DNA of 64,000 bases from Parvibaculaceae bacterium Mf 1.05b.01 (GTDB taxonomy: Bacteria; Pseudomonadota; Alphaproteobacteria; Parvibaculales; Parvibaculaceae). The position numbers and the translations under genes are program-made. Under the pieces are notes generated by a model. That model ran no database searches and was not told where the DNA came from. It saw only the letters and a list, made by a program, of their open reading frames with translations. Positions within the stretch are counted from its first letter, which is position 1. The number at the start of each line of letters is the position of its first letter. This document shows, piece by piece, positions 9,398 through 17,581 of this stretch. The stretch spans positions 2,216,914-2,280,913 of the forward strand of contig BAOK01000001.1 of assembly GCA_000509225.1 (NCBI GenBank), read 5' to 3'.

Positions 9398-9919
9398 CTA
9401 TTTGGCTTTGGCGGCTTTGATCTCCACAGCACGCTCATCCATATAGCGCTGGCGTTCCGGACTGGTTGTCTCCGCCACCGCTGACGGCAGGGAGGCGCAT
9501 TCCTGCATCGGGACTGATTTGCCCGTATCGCTGCGGACCATGGCCGGATGGATCTCCTTGCCCGAGGGAACATGGGTGTGTTCGTACCGAGGGCCCCGTT
9601 TGCCGGGGTACCACCGCTCCCCCCAGTCGGCAAACGCCATAAGCACCATGGAGAGTTCCGCTCCTTTGCGTGTGGGGACATATTTCATGCGCGCAGCGCC
9701 TTCTTTGACCGGCACGCGATCAATCAGGCCGCTTTCTTCCATTTCCTTCAGCCGTCTGCTCAAGAGCCGACGCGAAATACCAAGGCTTTGTTCAAACCCC
9801 GTGAAGCTGGAGACGCCTGTCAGGGCATCGCGAATGATGAGCAAGGTCCACTGGTCCCCCACAATGCTAAGCGACTCAGCGATGGGACAGTCAAGATTGA
9901 GATAGTTCGACGTCGTCAT
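9398..9919 (-). CDS. HxlR family transcriptional regulator
   Basis: This encodes 173 residues from MTTSNYLNLDCPIAESL. The HxlR first helix LSIVGDQWTLLIIRDAL, the recognition segment SRRLLSRRLKEMEESGL and the wing MKYVPTRKGAELSMVLMAF are clear. Cys11 occupies the redox-sensing position seen in many members. A C-terminal tail of about 60 residues beyond the usual domain carries two further cysteines or prolines and is of unknown role. It is convergent with the DUF4345 gene and divergent from the membrane genes at 10.2 kb, which it might regulate. Confidence 0.85.
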   Translation of the reverse strand: MTTSNYLNLDCPIAESLSIVGDQWTLLIIRDALTGVSSFTGFEQSLGISRRLLSRRLKEMEESGLIDRVPVKEGAARMKYVPTRKGAELSMVLMAFADWGERWYPGKRGPRYEHTHVPSGKEIHPAMVRSDTGKSVPMQECASLPSAVAETTSPERQRYMDERAVEIKAAKAK

Positions 9920-10203
9920 ATCAAGTTTCCAACCAGTGCAGGTCCGACCTGTCGGCAAGGAACAGGCCGTCAGGCAGAGCGCACTCTCTCCACGATAGAG
10001 TTTACATAATTTACTTTAGTTTTCGCTGCGATGCCAGCCGACACCCTCGGCAAAGCGACGGCCGAACCGGCTGAGACGCCCCCAAATAGACAATTACCTT
10101 TTCCTGATCCCCCTGTCTGTGTGTGTCTCAGAACACGCTTGCGCTTCGCCATTCTTATTTGTATTCTTTTTATACTTTTAAAGATTTTGGAAAGATCACT
10201 GCT

Positions 10204-10290
10204 ATGGACCTGCTCGTCATACTCGCGCTCTATCTGATCCCCTTTTCTCTGATGCTGTGGCTTGTCGGCGGGAAAGGGGGTGACCAATGA
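10204..10290 (+). CDS. Small 28-residue membrane peptide
   Basis: This short frame begins ATG GAC CTG and encodes one membrane helix (MDLLVILALYLIPFSLMLWL) followed by a polar GGKGGDQ tail. Its stop overlaps the next gene's start (ATGA), the usual sign of translational coupling. A GGAAAGATC sequence lies upstream. It may be a genuine small partner of the following membrane protein or a leader peptide. Confidence 0.45.
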   Translation: MDLLVILALYLIPFSLMLWLVGGKGGDQ

Positions 10291-10835
10291 TCGGTGGACA
10301 TTATGCAACGGCGCTGGTGCCCTACACACGGCTGGAACGGAAAGCCCCACTCTGGCTGTTGCTCAGCGCGGCGATGCTGGTGGACTTTGTGCTGATTAGC
10401 CTCGTGGCGAGCGGCGTGGAAACGATGGTCCCTGATGGGGAGACGCCGCCGGATATGCGCTATAGCCACGACCTTCTGCCCGTCCTTGGGCTTGCAACTG
10501 TCGCGAGCCTCGCCATCTGGGCGGTGACGCGGCGCCGGGTCCTTGCGCTTTGGGTCGGGGCGCTCATCCTGCTGCACGAACTGGCGGATGTGTTTTCAGG
10601 ATATCAGCACAATGTGAACGGGCCTGACTCACACGCGTTTGGACTGAATAATTATATGACCAATCCGGCTCAGGCTTTGGGGATTGAAGCGCTGCTCATC
10701 GTTGTCTGCCTTGCCTACTATCAATGGCATGAGCGACGGGCGGGCCGGTCTTTTGAAACCTGGAAATCAGTGGCGCTGTTCTTTGTCCTGACGGCGCCGA
10801 CAACGCTGGCGTTTGGCCCGCAGATAGCGGGATAG
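10287..10835 (+). CDS. Integral membrane protein, metal-dependent-hydrolase-like
   Basis: This encodes 182 residues with about five membrane helices. It starts MIGGHYATALVPYTRLE, and His5, a conserved DF after the second helix (LVDFVLISLV) and HELADVFSG resemble the His/Asp pattern of membrane-bound predicted metal-dependent hydrolases (YdjM/DUF457-like). That assignment is tentative. The start overlaps the upstream 28-residue peptide by 4 nt. Confidence 0.6.
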   Translation: MIGGHYATALVPYTRLERKAPLWLLLSAAMLVDFVLISLVASGVETMVPDGETPPDMRYSHDLLPVLGLATVASLAIWAVTRRRVLALWVGALILLHELADVFSGYQHNVNGPDSHAFGLNNYMTNPAQALGIEALLIVVCLAYYQWHERRAGRSFETWKSVALFFVLTAPTTLAFGPQIAG

Positions 10836-10875
10836 GCTGGAGCGGCGCCGCACAATAGAAAAAATGCGGCGCTGA

Positions 10876-11148
10876 TCAGACTTTTTCTTTTTCTTTCGGA
10901 GCTGAGACTTTGCGGGGTTTCTGTTCAATTTTGGGTTTGGGAAGCAGCCGGAAGCGGGACTGGCACCAGGCGAAGTCAACGCCGACATCGAGCAGCGCAT
11001 CGGACCGCCCGCAGGGGCACGCAAACTCCAAAACGTCGTACACCCGGTAGGTCTCGCCGGCAACAAGCGGCACCGGCTGACCCGTCATGTGGTTCGGGGC
11101 CGCATTCACACATAAAACCAGATCGCCTGGACCGACTGCATAGCTCAT
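10876..11148 (-). CDS. Small hypothetical protein with Cys motif, probably phage-derived
   Basis: This encodes 90 residues, MSYAVGPGDLVLCVNAAPN at the start. A CPCGRSD motif near residue 44 plus an earlier and a later Cys could bind a metal. The tail is Lys/Glu/Pro-rich (KPRKVSAPKEKEKV). It lies beside the prophage relic at 11.2 kb. I do not recognise a family; it is likely a stranded phage early gene. Confidence 0.5.
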   Translation of the reverse strand: MSYAVGPGDLVLCVNAAPNHMTGQPVPLVAGETYRVYDVLEFACPCGRSDALLDVGVDFAWCQSRFRLLPKPKIEQKPRKVSAPKEKEKV

Positions 11149-11204
11149 AACTTCTAACCTATATCACAGGGGCCTCGGTCCGCCTACAAACACCATACGG
11201 CAAA

Positions 11205-11360
11205 AGCGGTTAGCGATCACTTCGCGCACGATACCCGGCCCGCGAGGACGTGGACAAAACAACGTCCACCTGCGTCTTCGTCAACTGCAATGGCGAGCTA
11301 CGCGCATTCACCATCCCCGACCTTGTTCACGCGCTGGAGCAGTCACCCCAGGCGCATTGA
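11205..11360 (+). pseudogene. 3' relic of a prophage early gene (second copy of the 58.1-58.4 kb gene)
   Basis: From about 11244 to the TGA at 11358 this reads PAREDVDKTTSTCVFVNCNG and ends in HALEQSPQAH. It is nearly identical in protein and DNA to the end of the intact gene at 58078-58419. Upstream similarity fades by about 11205 and there is no start codon. Both copies are followed by the same two-gene membrane cassette on the opposite strand. This is the visible scar of a related prophage. The whole 11149-11450 interval holds nothing else I can support. Confidence 0.75.
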
Positions 11361-11450
11361 GTTTCAGTCTTTCGAGGACAAACGTCGGTGCAGACCACCG
11401 GTCAAAAACATGTACGCCTCAATGCCCTAAGCGGTGTAAGGCAATTTAAG

Positions 11451-12353
11451 CTATTGCTCCCGATGCGCTGGTCTATCGGGCTCATAGGATACACCTTTCG
11501 ATATTCGATCAACCTCTGCTTGCCACCTGTGTTTTCTATGTTGGAATGCGGCGGAAGTTCTTCTCCGCAACACATTTATTTCTTCGGTAGTGAATTGCTT
11601 ATCATTAGGCCACTCATCGCCCAGAGCCAAATTTGCCGCGCTAGAAATTCCCGCCCATTGCTCGAACTCGAACCCTTTGTTCACTCTAAAGGCTTCAGCG
11701 GTAAGAGCTACATCCAGGGCGATAAGTGCGAACGCAAGAATATCATTCTTGGAAAATCGATTGCGCTCACGACACGCCGCTTGGAGCCCATTCAACTTAT
11801 AGATGGCACCTTCAACATTTGCGCTGAATTTCAAAACCTCCCTGCGAACGCCATCATCATTCACTTCGACCAACTTCGTGGTTTCTGCGGCGCTGGGAAC
11901 AAGAGCAGAAAGAGATCCAGCGTATGGCTGGTCGGCAATTCTCAAGCAAACACTGACTGCCCAGGAAATTCTCTCGTCATCCCCATCTTCTTCTGCTTCC
12001 AGCAACCCCATGAATGCAAGATCAATCTCCTGAGCAATTGCCAGCAGCTGTATCGCGCAACGTTGAATCTGCGCGTAGACGTTGACAAACTGTGCCTCCT
12101 GAATTCGTGCACGGTCTAGCGCGACTATGTCGTCTTGTCTTTTCCATTCGCGCTCCTGCGTGCGCCTTGCCGCACGTACACCCCAGAAAGCACCAACAGT
12201 TGCGCCGATAGTGCCGATGGCAACCAGAATGTTGATGAAGTCACTTCGCTGCCACCCTTCAGTCGTAGCGAATATGCCCCAGACTCCAATGATGAGAAGG
12301 GTGACGGCAAAACCAATCGCAACACCGAGATGAAGGTCGTTCGAGTTCTTCAT
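11451..12353 (-). CDS. Two-helix membrane protein of duplicated cassette (copy 1)
   Basis: This encodes 300 residues. Two membrane helices lie at about 9-28 and 40-60, and a basic RRTQEREWKRQD stretch marks the cytoplasmic side. A long, mostly helical soluble domain follows. Residues 1-75 are about three-quarters identical to the gene at 58437-59258 (shared MKNSND, GIFATT, RSDFI, RRTQEREW), but the soluble domains differ. It lies 12 nt downstream of the pentapeptide-repeat gene on the same strand, the same gap as in copy 2. No known family is recognised. A membrane-anchored sensor or effector in phage exclusion is inferred from context only. Confidence 0.65.
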   Translation of the reverse strand: MKNSNDLHLGVAIGFAVTLLIIGVWGIFATTEGWQRSDFINILVAIGTIGATVGAFWGVRAARRTQEREWKRQDDIVALDRARIQEAQFVNVYAQIQRCAIQLLAIAQEIDLAFMGLLEAEEDGDDERISWAVSVCLRIADQPYAGSLSALVPSAAETTKLVEVNDDGVRREVLKFSANVEGAIYKLNGLQAACRERNRFSKNDILAFALIALDVALTAEAFRVNKGFEFEQWAGISSAANLALGDEWPNDKQFTTEEINVLRRRTSAAFQHRKHRWQAEVDRISKGVSYEPDRPAHREQ

Positions 12354-12365
12354 GATGGCCCGCCT

Positions 12366-13490
12366 CTACTCTTCATTGTTTGTGTCTTCAATCGGCTTTA
12401 CGTCAAACTTGTGGCCATTTTCATCATGCTCTCCAGTAAGATTGAGATACATAGGAGGATCGCATTCGTCCAAACCAGTCGGCAACTGGCCAGGGTTCCA
12501 AACAAGACACTCTTCAAAATTGCTCGAAGTCAAATGCACGCCCGACATTTGCATCCTGAAACTGTCAGTAGCGCGGAAATCAACGTTGCCCATGATACAG
12601 CGATAAAACACAGGCCGGTTTTTTCGGAACAAGACATCACGAAATGCCGCACCCGTCATATCGCAACCGACCCAAATACCCATGCGAATTTCACCACTAA
12701 AGAAACCTGTATGCGTGAAATTGCTGCCGATGAACTCTGCACGATCAAATTCGCAGTCAGTAAACACAGCCCCTATGCACTTGAAATCATCTGGCTCGAA
12801 ACGACCCTCAAAAGAACATTTAACAAAATCCGCCTGCAGGAGGTCGCTCCCTTTGAATGTTTGTGGAGTTACAATGAGGTTACGTATTTGCGGTTGCCCC
12901 AAAACAATTTCTGTCAGCTCTACTTCCGGATAGTAGATCCGTTTAAGTTCACAGCGCTCGATATGCTCAAACAGGTACGCCGATGTTTCGTTCACAAAAT
13001 TGGTTGGAAATCCTTTCGGATCACGTCTTTTGTGACTCGCAGCAGCCACAATACGTAACTGTCCCGCAAACAGGCTTATCGCAGCCGCCGAATATTCATC
13101 AGGCCAGGCGGTCGCTATTGTGTTGATGCGCGAAACGGCAAACTGCTGAAACCTAAGCTCATCAGACCCAAGAAGCTCTACGGCTCGCTCGAAGCGGGCA
13201 GCAACGTGGTCCATTTCTTTTTGTTTGGAATCTTGGAGGGCGACCTCTGTTTGTCGGTCCATCAATACAATGCGGCGCCAGGCGAGCCAGAGGCCGAGGA
13301 AACCACCGACGATCAGCGCGAAGTTGCGGATGATCTCCATGCGGTTGAAGTCATCGCCGCCCCAATACTTGAAGCCCAACATCTCATACTCGCCAACCGT
13401 TTGATAAAAAGGGATCGCGATGACGAGCGCCGCCGCCGCCAGCGGCCATTCGGCAAGATTTGCGGCGTTCTTCTCCATATCGGTGTGCAT
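12366..13490 (-). CDS. Membrane-anchored pentapeptide-repeat protein of duplicated cassette (copy 1)
   Basis: This encodes 374 residues from an ATG preceded by GGGATTTGGA; an in-frame upstream ATG at 13532 would add 14 residues. Two membrane helices lie at about 12-30 and 55-75, then LAWRRIVLMDRQTEVA and a DHVAARFERAVELLGSD helix. That order matches membrane pentapeptide-repeat proteins with an RQ-rich linker. The C-terminal half has loose pentapeptide units such as AVFTDCEFDRAEFIGSNF. Copy 2 is at 59271-60428. Pentapeptide repeats form a right-handed beta-helix used for protein contacts or DNA mimicry. It is probably the first gene of a two-gene operon. Confidence 0.7.
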   Translation of the reverse strand: MHTDMEKNAANLAEWPLAAAALVIAIPFYQTVGEYEMLGFKYWGGDDFNRMEIIRNFALIVGGFLGLWLAWRRIVLMDRQTEVALQDSKQKEMDHVAARFERAVELLGSDELRFQQFAVSRINTIATAWPDEYSAAAISLFAGQLRIVAAASHKRRDPKGFPTNFVNETSAYLFEHIERCELKRIYYPEVELTEIVLGQPQIRNLIVTPQTFKGSDLLQADFVKCSFEGRFEPDDFKCIGAVFTDCEFDRAEFIGSNFTHTGFFSGEIRMGIWVGCDMTGAAFRDVLFRKNRPVFYRCIMGNVDFRATDSFRMQMSGVHLTSSNFEECLVWNPGQLPTGLDECDPPMYLNLTGEHDENGHKFDVKPIEDTNNEE

Positions 13491-13532
13491 TCCAAATCCC
13501 CAATAGCTAACCACTAAGGTTCTGCGAAACAT

Positions 13533-13971
13533 CTGTTTCGTTCAAGGATTCGAATCTGGGCTTGAAGGCTTTCGGCGCTTTTCAAACGAAAAGGCGCCTG
13601 TCGCTCAGACGTGTGATTTTGTGGAGGGGCCGTGCTCGCTTTGTACCGCAAAGCTCCGGCAAATGGTACTGGGGGCGGCATGGAATTCCGCATGTAAGCA
13701 ATTGGTTTCAAACGATATTGAGATCGTCAAGATTGACCGATGCCAACAAGAAACCCAACTTTTCAATTTCGAGGAGTGCTTCTGCTCCCTGCTGCCCTAG
13801 CCAGTCGACCGAGTGCCAAGTTGCCTCAGGAAGACGTCTTCTTGTTGGAACTGCCTGACCAGCCACCACCCAAAAGAAATGCCGACCCAGCGGGGGAACT
13901 GAGTCGGCATCCATTGGGCAAAAGCTGAGAACTACCGCGTCCGGGAGGACAGACCCGGTAGCATCAAGACA
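13533..13971. other. Intergenic stretch without a supported gene
   Basis: This lies between the cassette and the entericidin gene. It contains a perfect 8-bp stem hairpin (13879-13910) and a 6-bp stem hairpin (13932-13961). Short open frames on the minus strand (for example ending EKLGFLLASVNLDD, about 13708-13800) lack start signals. They may be decayed coding sequence at the edge of the prophage relic. Confidence 0.4.
13879..13910 (-). terminator. Hairpin terminator downstream of entericidin gene
   Basis: The arms ATGCCGAC and GTCGGCAT pair perfectly over 8 bp. Read on the minus strand the stem is followed by TTTCTTTT, as expected for a rho-independent terminator of the minus-strand gene ending at 13972. 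Confidence 0.6.
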
Positions 13972-14121
13972 TTAATCGCTTGCTTCGCGCGCACTGTCTT
14001 GAATTGCATCGCCCGTGTTCTCAATGTCCTGGCCAACCCCTTCAACCGTATTACATGCGGCAATGCCGAGGGCCATCGCCATCGTAAGGCCAAGCATGCG
14101 GATAGAGCGCAACATAGACAT
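13972..14121 (-). CDS. ecnB: Entericidin-like lipoprotein
   Basis: This encodes 49 residues: MSMLRSIRMLGLTMAMALG then a lipobox ending AAC at residue 23, followed by NTVEGVGQDIENTG, the conserved core of entericidin A/B. Family members are tiny envelope lipoproteins linked to stationary-phase and osmotic stress; EcnB is called a bacteriolytic toxin in E. coli. GAGGAGAA lies 5 nt before the start. It opens the stress island and diverges from the lipid-kinase gene. The symbol rests on the motif only. Confidence 0.82.
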   Translation of the reverse strand: MSMLRSIRMLGLTMAMALGIAACNTVEGVGQDIENTGDAIQDSAREASD

Positions 14122-14253
14122 ATTCTTCTCCTCGTGTGTTTAATCTCCCGTCATCAACGCGCACAGGTCAAAAAAGATCCTTCGCCTGGAAAGAATTTGA
14201 CCACTTTTGAAAGCAGAACTGATGCGCAGTTGGCCAATACGGCCAACGCCTGG

Positions 14254-14278
14254 GGAACCTAGGGGTTTTTCAATCGTT
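14254..14278 (+). promoter_or_regulatory. EcfG-type general stress promoter
   Basis: GGAAC at 14254 and CGTT at 14275 are separated by exactly 16 nt, the consensus of alphaproteobacterial general-stress sigma promoters. It points at the lipid-kinase gene starting at 14348. Confidence 0.7.
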
Positions 14279-14347
14279 TTTGCTGAATAGCAGATGTCGA
14301 CGGTAAGAGCCGCCTGATGTGCTGCCCTGAACTGAGGGAACGAAAAC

Positions 14348-15697
14348 GTGTCTGACTCCAATGCTAATCAGCAGAAGCGCATATTGATCATCGAAAACCC
14401 GCATAGTGGCGGTGGCGAAGGTGACATTTCGACTGTTGTATCGGCGCTCACCGAGCGCGGGTTCAACATTGAGCACAAAACCCCAGAGAGCCCTGAGGAA
14501 GCGCGTAGATTTGTTGAAAACGAGACAGATGCGGATTTTATCGCTGTAGCAGGTGGGGACGGCACATTAAGCACTCTTCTCCCGTCACTTATTGAAAAGG
14601 AGATTCCGCTTATTGTTCTCCCGCGAGGTACAGCCAATGACTTTGCCCGCGGATTGAACCTGCCGGTGGACCCCGAAACAGCCATAAGTGCAGTGGAAGA
14701 TGGGGAAATTCGCGCCGTTGATGTCGGATATGCCAACGGGCATCCGTTTCTCAATGCTGCCAGTATCGGCATGAGCGCTGAAGTTACCGAACGACAAACC
14801 AAGGAGCGGAAACGCCAGTTCGGCGCCATCAGCTATGCGATCAGTGCGTGGGAAGCACGGCGAGACATTCGCCACTTCAAGGTAAGGCTGGAAGGAAAAG
14901 GTGAAAGCCGGACTGTTCAGGATTGCATTCAACTTCTGGTCGGAAACGGGCCGCATTATGGCGGCGGCATGACGGTTCGCGAGGGCGCAAGCCTTCAGGA
15001 CGGCCACCTCAACATCAGTATTGTTCGTGCGAAATCGCCATGGACAATGGCGACCGCTCTTCCCTTCCTAAAGACAGGTCGAGCGGATTTTGCGCCTCAT
15101 GTAGACGTCAAAACAGTCGAGCGAATTCGAATAGAACCAGACAGAAAAATGACCGTCTATGCAGATGGGGAACCGATCACAAAAACCCCAACAGACTTTG
15201 AAGTAAAGCCAGCAACACTTTCAGTGCTGGTGCCGAAAGAAGACCAGAATTTAGGTGACCTATTTGGTGTTCGAAGCACCGAAGAGCTTGCAATGAACGA
15301 CCTGTTCGCAGCCTGCCTGTCCGCCCAAAAATTCTACGAAACTGCGTGCACCATCCCTTCGGACAGCAGCGTCCGGAACCATATTGATGCCCGCGCCAAA
15401 CACTATGCGCACCTGAAAAGAAGGCTCCGCCTGGCTATAAGCGATGAGTGGAAAGCGCCGAATGAACCTGATGTTGAACTTGAATGGTTGAAGAGCCTCG
15501 CCCTTTCCGTGCAGTCAGTCCTCAGCCGGGATGAAACCGCGCTCCTGTTAGACAAATGCTGCACAAAGGAAGGGCATGTTCTGCAAGCAATTTCAAGCGG
15601 TGGTGCAAAACAACTACCGGATGATCTTATTGAGATCGCAGAATATGCCGGAATATCAAGCCTCGAAGGACTGGTCTCCGCCTGGCGTCTGCGCTGA
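14348..15697 (+). CDS. Diacylglycerol/lipid kinase with extra C-terminal helical domain
   Basis: This encodes 449 residues with a GTG start. Residues 1-300 are a DAGK-catalytic domain: IIENPHSGGG, the GGDGTL nucleotide loop (about 69-74), LPRGTANDFARGL, then a YegS/YtlR-type C-terminal fold with YADGEPI. This family phosphorylates diacylglycerol or related lipids with ATP at the membrane. Residues about 310-449 are an added all-helical domain that resembles four-helix DUF2383/PA2169-type bundles. An EcfG-type promoter lies about 70 nt upstream, so it probably belongs to the stress regulon. Confidence 0.8.
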   Translation: MSDSNANQQKRILIIENPHSGGGEGDISTVVSALTERGFNIEHKTPESPEEARRFVENETDADFIAVAGGDGTLSTLLPSLIEKEIPLIVLPRGTANDFARGLNLPVDPETAISAVEDGEIRAVDVGYANGHPFLNAASIGMSAEVTERQTKERKRQFGAISYAISAWEARRDIRHFKVRLEGKGESRTVQDCIQLLVGNGPHYGGGMTVREGASLQDGHLNISIVRAKSPWTMATALPFLKTGRADFAPHVDVKTVERIRIEPDRKMTVYADGEPITKTPTDFEVKPATLSVLVPKEDQNLGDLFGVRSTEELAMNDLFAACLSAQKFYETACTIPSDSSVRNHIDARAKHYAHLKRRLRLAISDEWKAPNEPDVELEWLKSLALSVQSVLSRDETALLLDKCCTKEGHVLQAISSGGAKQLPDDLIEIAEYAGISSLEGLVSAWRLR

Positions 15698-15740
15698 CGG
15701 ACGGCTTTCCCCTACTGTTGCCGAATTTGTAAAAGACACC

Positions 15741-15765
15741 GGAACAATCTCCTACCTTCCACGTT
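15741..15765 (+). promoter_or_regulatory. EcfG-type general stress promoter
   Basis: GGAAC (15741) and CGTT (15762) have a 16-nt spacer. It lies 98 nt before the PRC-barrel gene at 15863 and could also serve the CsbD, DUF1328 and lipoprotein genes downstream. Confidence 0.75.
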
Positions 15766-15862
15766 TGTCTACTGAATCAGCCGACCACCCCCAAATTTTG
15801 GTCGCGTTTAGGAAGCGCTGTTCTTTTTGATCGAACGCGCAGACAACAGACTAGGAGACGTT

Positions 15863-16717
15863 ATGAAACGCAATCTACTTATGACCGTGAGCGCCCTTGC
15901 AATTGCAGCTCCATTGAGCGCAGCCGGTGCAGCTGAGGATAACGGCAACTATCTCATTCTGGCTTCGAACACAGACAGCAGCCTCGGACAAGCGATCGAA
16001 AGCGCAGCCGATGCAACAGCTGGTGCGGCCGTGGACAGTTATGAAGCGGTTAGCAGCATGTTCGAATCTTCCTCCGCAACGCTGCGTGTCGACAATTATG
16101 TGCTGGCGCCTAATGCCGTGACCGCGTCTTACGTCATCGGCGCAGATGTTCGCAATCCGACAAACGAAACAATCGCAAGTATCGCAGACATTGTGATTGA
16201 GCAAGACGGGGACGCGGAACTTCTCATTCTTTCAGATGGTGGCTTCCTTGGTTTCGCAGACAAAAAGGTCGCGATTCCCTTTGAAAGTGCAAATCTTACG
16301 TTTGACGAAGATGGCACGCGCATCGTCGCTGTCGCGCTGACCCAAGCTCACCTTGACCAGGCAAAACCCTTCTACTACGAGGCGCCCGAAGGCACGATAG
16401 AAAACGGAGCTCACCTTATGGCTTCTGACCACATGAGCGTTGACGCCATCGTAGGTTCAGATGTGAAGCTTTCCAACAAGGACGAGAGCGTTACGGTTGC
16501 TGATGTCCTAATGGACAAAGACGGTGAATCAGAGCGAGCCGTTCTTGAAGTTGGTGGCTTCCTGGGCCTCGGCGAGCGACTTGTAACTGTTCCCTTCTCC
16601 GCTCTCACGATCGGTGAGAACAAAGACGGATACACAATCGTCGCGACACGGGCAGACATTGAGGCGGCCCCTACCTTTGCCTACACGCGGGCATCTGCAG
16701 GCAGCTCTACGCAGTAA
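15863..16717 (+). CDS. Exported protein with two PRC-barrel domains
   Basis: This encodes 284 residues. The chosen start MKRNLLMTVSALAIAAP follows AGGAGACGT and gives a signal peptide cleaved near AGAAED. Two PRC-barrel repeats are visible. The first, about 93-150, starts at GADVRNPTNE and includes GGFLGFADKKVAIPF. The second, about 193-260, starts at GSDVKLSNKDE and includes GGFLGLGERLVTVPF. PRC barrels are small beta-barrels found in stress and photosynthetic-reaction-centre proteins, and periplasmic alphaproteobacterial members are often stress-induced. An EcfG-type promoter lies upstream. A related single-barrel protein is encoded at 25424-26125. Confidence 0.82.
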   Translation: MKRNLLMTVSALAIAAPLSAAGAAEDNGNYLILASNTDSSLGQAIESAADATAGAAVDSYEAVSSMFESSSATLRVDNYVLAPNAVTASYVIGADVRNPTNETIASIADIVIEQDGDAELLILSDGGFLGFADKKVAIPFESANLTFDEDGTRIVAVALTQAHLDQAKPFYYEAPEGTIENGAHLMASDHMSVDAIVGSDVKLSNKDESVTVADVLMDKDGESERAVLEVGGFLGLGERLVTVPFSALTIGENKDGYTIVATRADIEAAPTFAYTRASAGSSTQ

Positions 16718-16794
16718 ATCTCAACATAATCAGCCATCGCCCAGAGGGCGGTGGCATCCTCCCCCCCCCAACCAACTTGAATTGGAGATACGTT

Positions 16795-16986
16795 ATGAGT
16801 GGCGACAAAATTGCCGGTGAATGGAAACAGCTTCGCGGCAAAGTAAAACAAAAATGGGGCGATCTGACTGACAATGATCTGGATCGCACAGAAGGCAAAA
16901 TGGAAGAGCTGGAAGGTCTCATTCAAGAGAAATATGGCTCCACTAAAGACGAAATCCGCAAACAACTCGACTCTCTGAAGAGCTAA
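16795..16986 (+). CDS. CsbD family stress protein
   Basis: This encodes 63 residues, [25 protein letters not shown] at the start, the CsbD signature (G-x-W-K-Q-x-K-G-K-x-K-x-x-W-G-x-L-T). CsbD proteins are small hydrophilic helical proteins induced by general stress (sigma-B in Bacillus), with unknown biochemistry. TTGGAGA lies 8 nt before the ATG, and a run of nine C residues lies 25 nt upstream. It follows the PRC gene by 77 nt and is probably in the same stress operon. Confidence 0.9.
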   Translation: MSGDKIAGEWKQLRGKVKQKWGDLTDNDLDRTEGKMEELEGLIQEKYGSTKDEIRKQLDSLKS

Positions 16987-17017
16987 CCCGCTCCATCAGA
17001 AAGGAAAGGAAAGACGA

Positions 17018-17188
17018 ATGTTGTATTGGGCTTTGATATTTCTGGTCGTGGCGGTCTTTGCCGGTTTCATGGGGTTTGGCGGGATTGCCGGAACGGCGGC
17101 CGGCCTGGCGCAGATCTTGTTCTTTGTTTTCATCGTCTTGCTGGTTGCCAGCCTTCTTATGCATCTGGTGCGCGGCGGTCGACGATAG
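17018..17188 (+). CDS. DUF1328 small membrane protein (YtjA type)
   Basis: This encodes 56 residues with two membrane helices. [20 protein letters not shown], then [18 protein letters not shown] and a basic HLVRGGRR tail, match the DUF1328/YtjA family. GAAAGGAAAG precedes the start. It lies 31 nt after CsbD. Family members commonly cluster with CsbD and other stress genes in Proteobacteria. Function is unknown. Confidence 0.88.
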   Translation: MLYWALIFLVVAVFAGFMGFGGIAGTAAGLAQILFFVFIVLLVASLLMHLVRGGRR

Positions 17189-17245
17189 CGCCGCTTCCGC
17201 TTGCCTATTGAAGATGCAACGTCCTGAAAATCAATGGAGAAAATT

Positions 17246-17392
17246 ATGGAACAATTGAAAAAGACCATCCTAGTCGCGGCGTTTTCGCTGCCCCTTATGT
17301 TCGTCGCAGCATGCGATCAGGATGGACCAATGGAAGAAGCAGGTGAAAGCCTGGACGAAGCGACTGAAGATCTGGACGATTCATTCCAATAG
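17246..17392 (+). CDS. Small acidic lipoprotein
   Basis: This encodes 48 residues: MEQLKKTILVAAFSLPLMF then a lipobox VAAC at residue 23, and an acidic tail with E/D repeats (ESLDEATEDLDD). ATGGAGAAAATT lies upstream. It resembles the entericidin-sized lipoproteins but lacks the NTVEGVG core. It is last in the CsbD-DUF1328 run and followed by a strong terminator. Confidence 0.7.
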   Translation: MEQLKKTILVAAFSLPLMFVAACDQDGPMEEAGESLDEATEDLDDSFQ

Positions 17393-17423
17393 GATAACCA
17401 GAGCTACAATCGGTCAAAACATA

Positions 17424-17450
17424 GGGCAGACCTACGGTCTGCCCTTTTTA
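17424..17450 (+). terminator. Rho-independent terminator
   Basis: GGGCAGAC and GTCTGCCC form a perfect 8-bp stem with a 5-nt loop, followed directly by TTTTT. It ends the plus-strand stress operon. Confidence 0.85.
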
Positions 17451-17521
17451 AATCAACACTCTCGTTAATGGCTGACCTTACATGGAAGCGCTCAAATCGC
17501 CTCACCTCAGCGTGTCGTCCC

Positions 17522-17556
17522 AAAAAAAGCACCCTCCGGCTCAGTTGAAGGGTGCT
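17522..17556 (-). terminator. Rho-independent terminator of the sigma/anti-sigma operon
   Basis: AGCACCCT and AGGGTGCT form an 8-bp stem. On the minus strand it is followed by seven Ts. It lies 26 nt past the anti-sigma stop at 17582. Confidence 0.8.
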
Positions 17557-17581
17557 GACGGGGCCAGATAACTCTCCAGTA

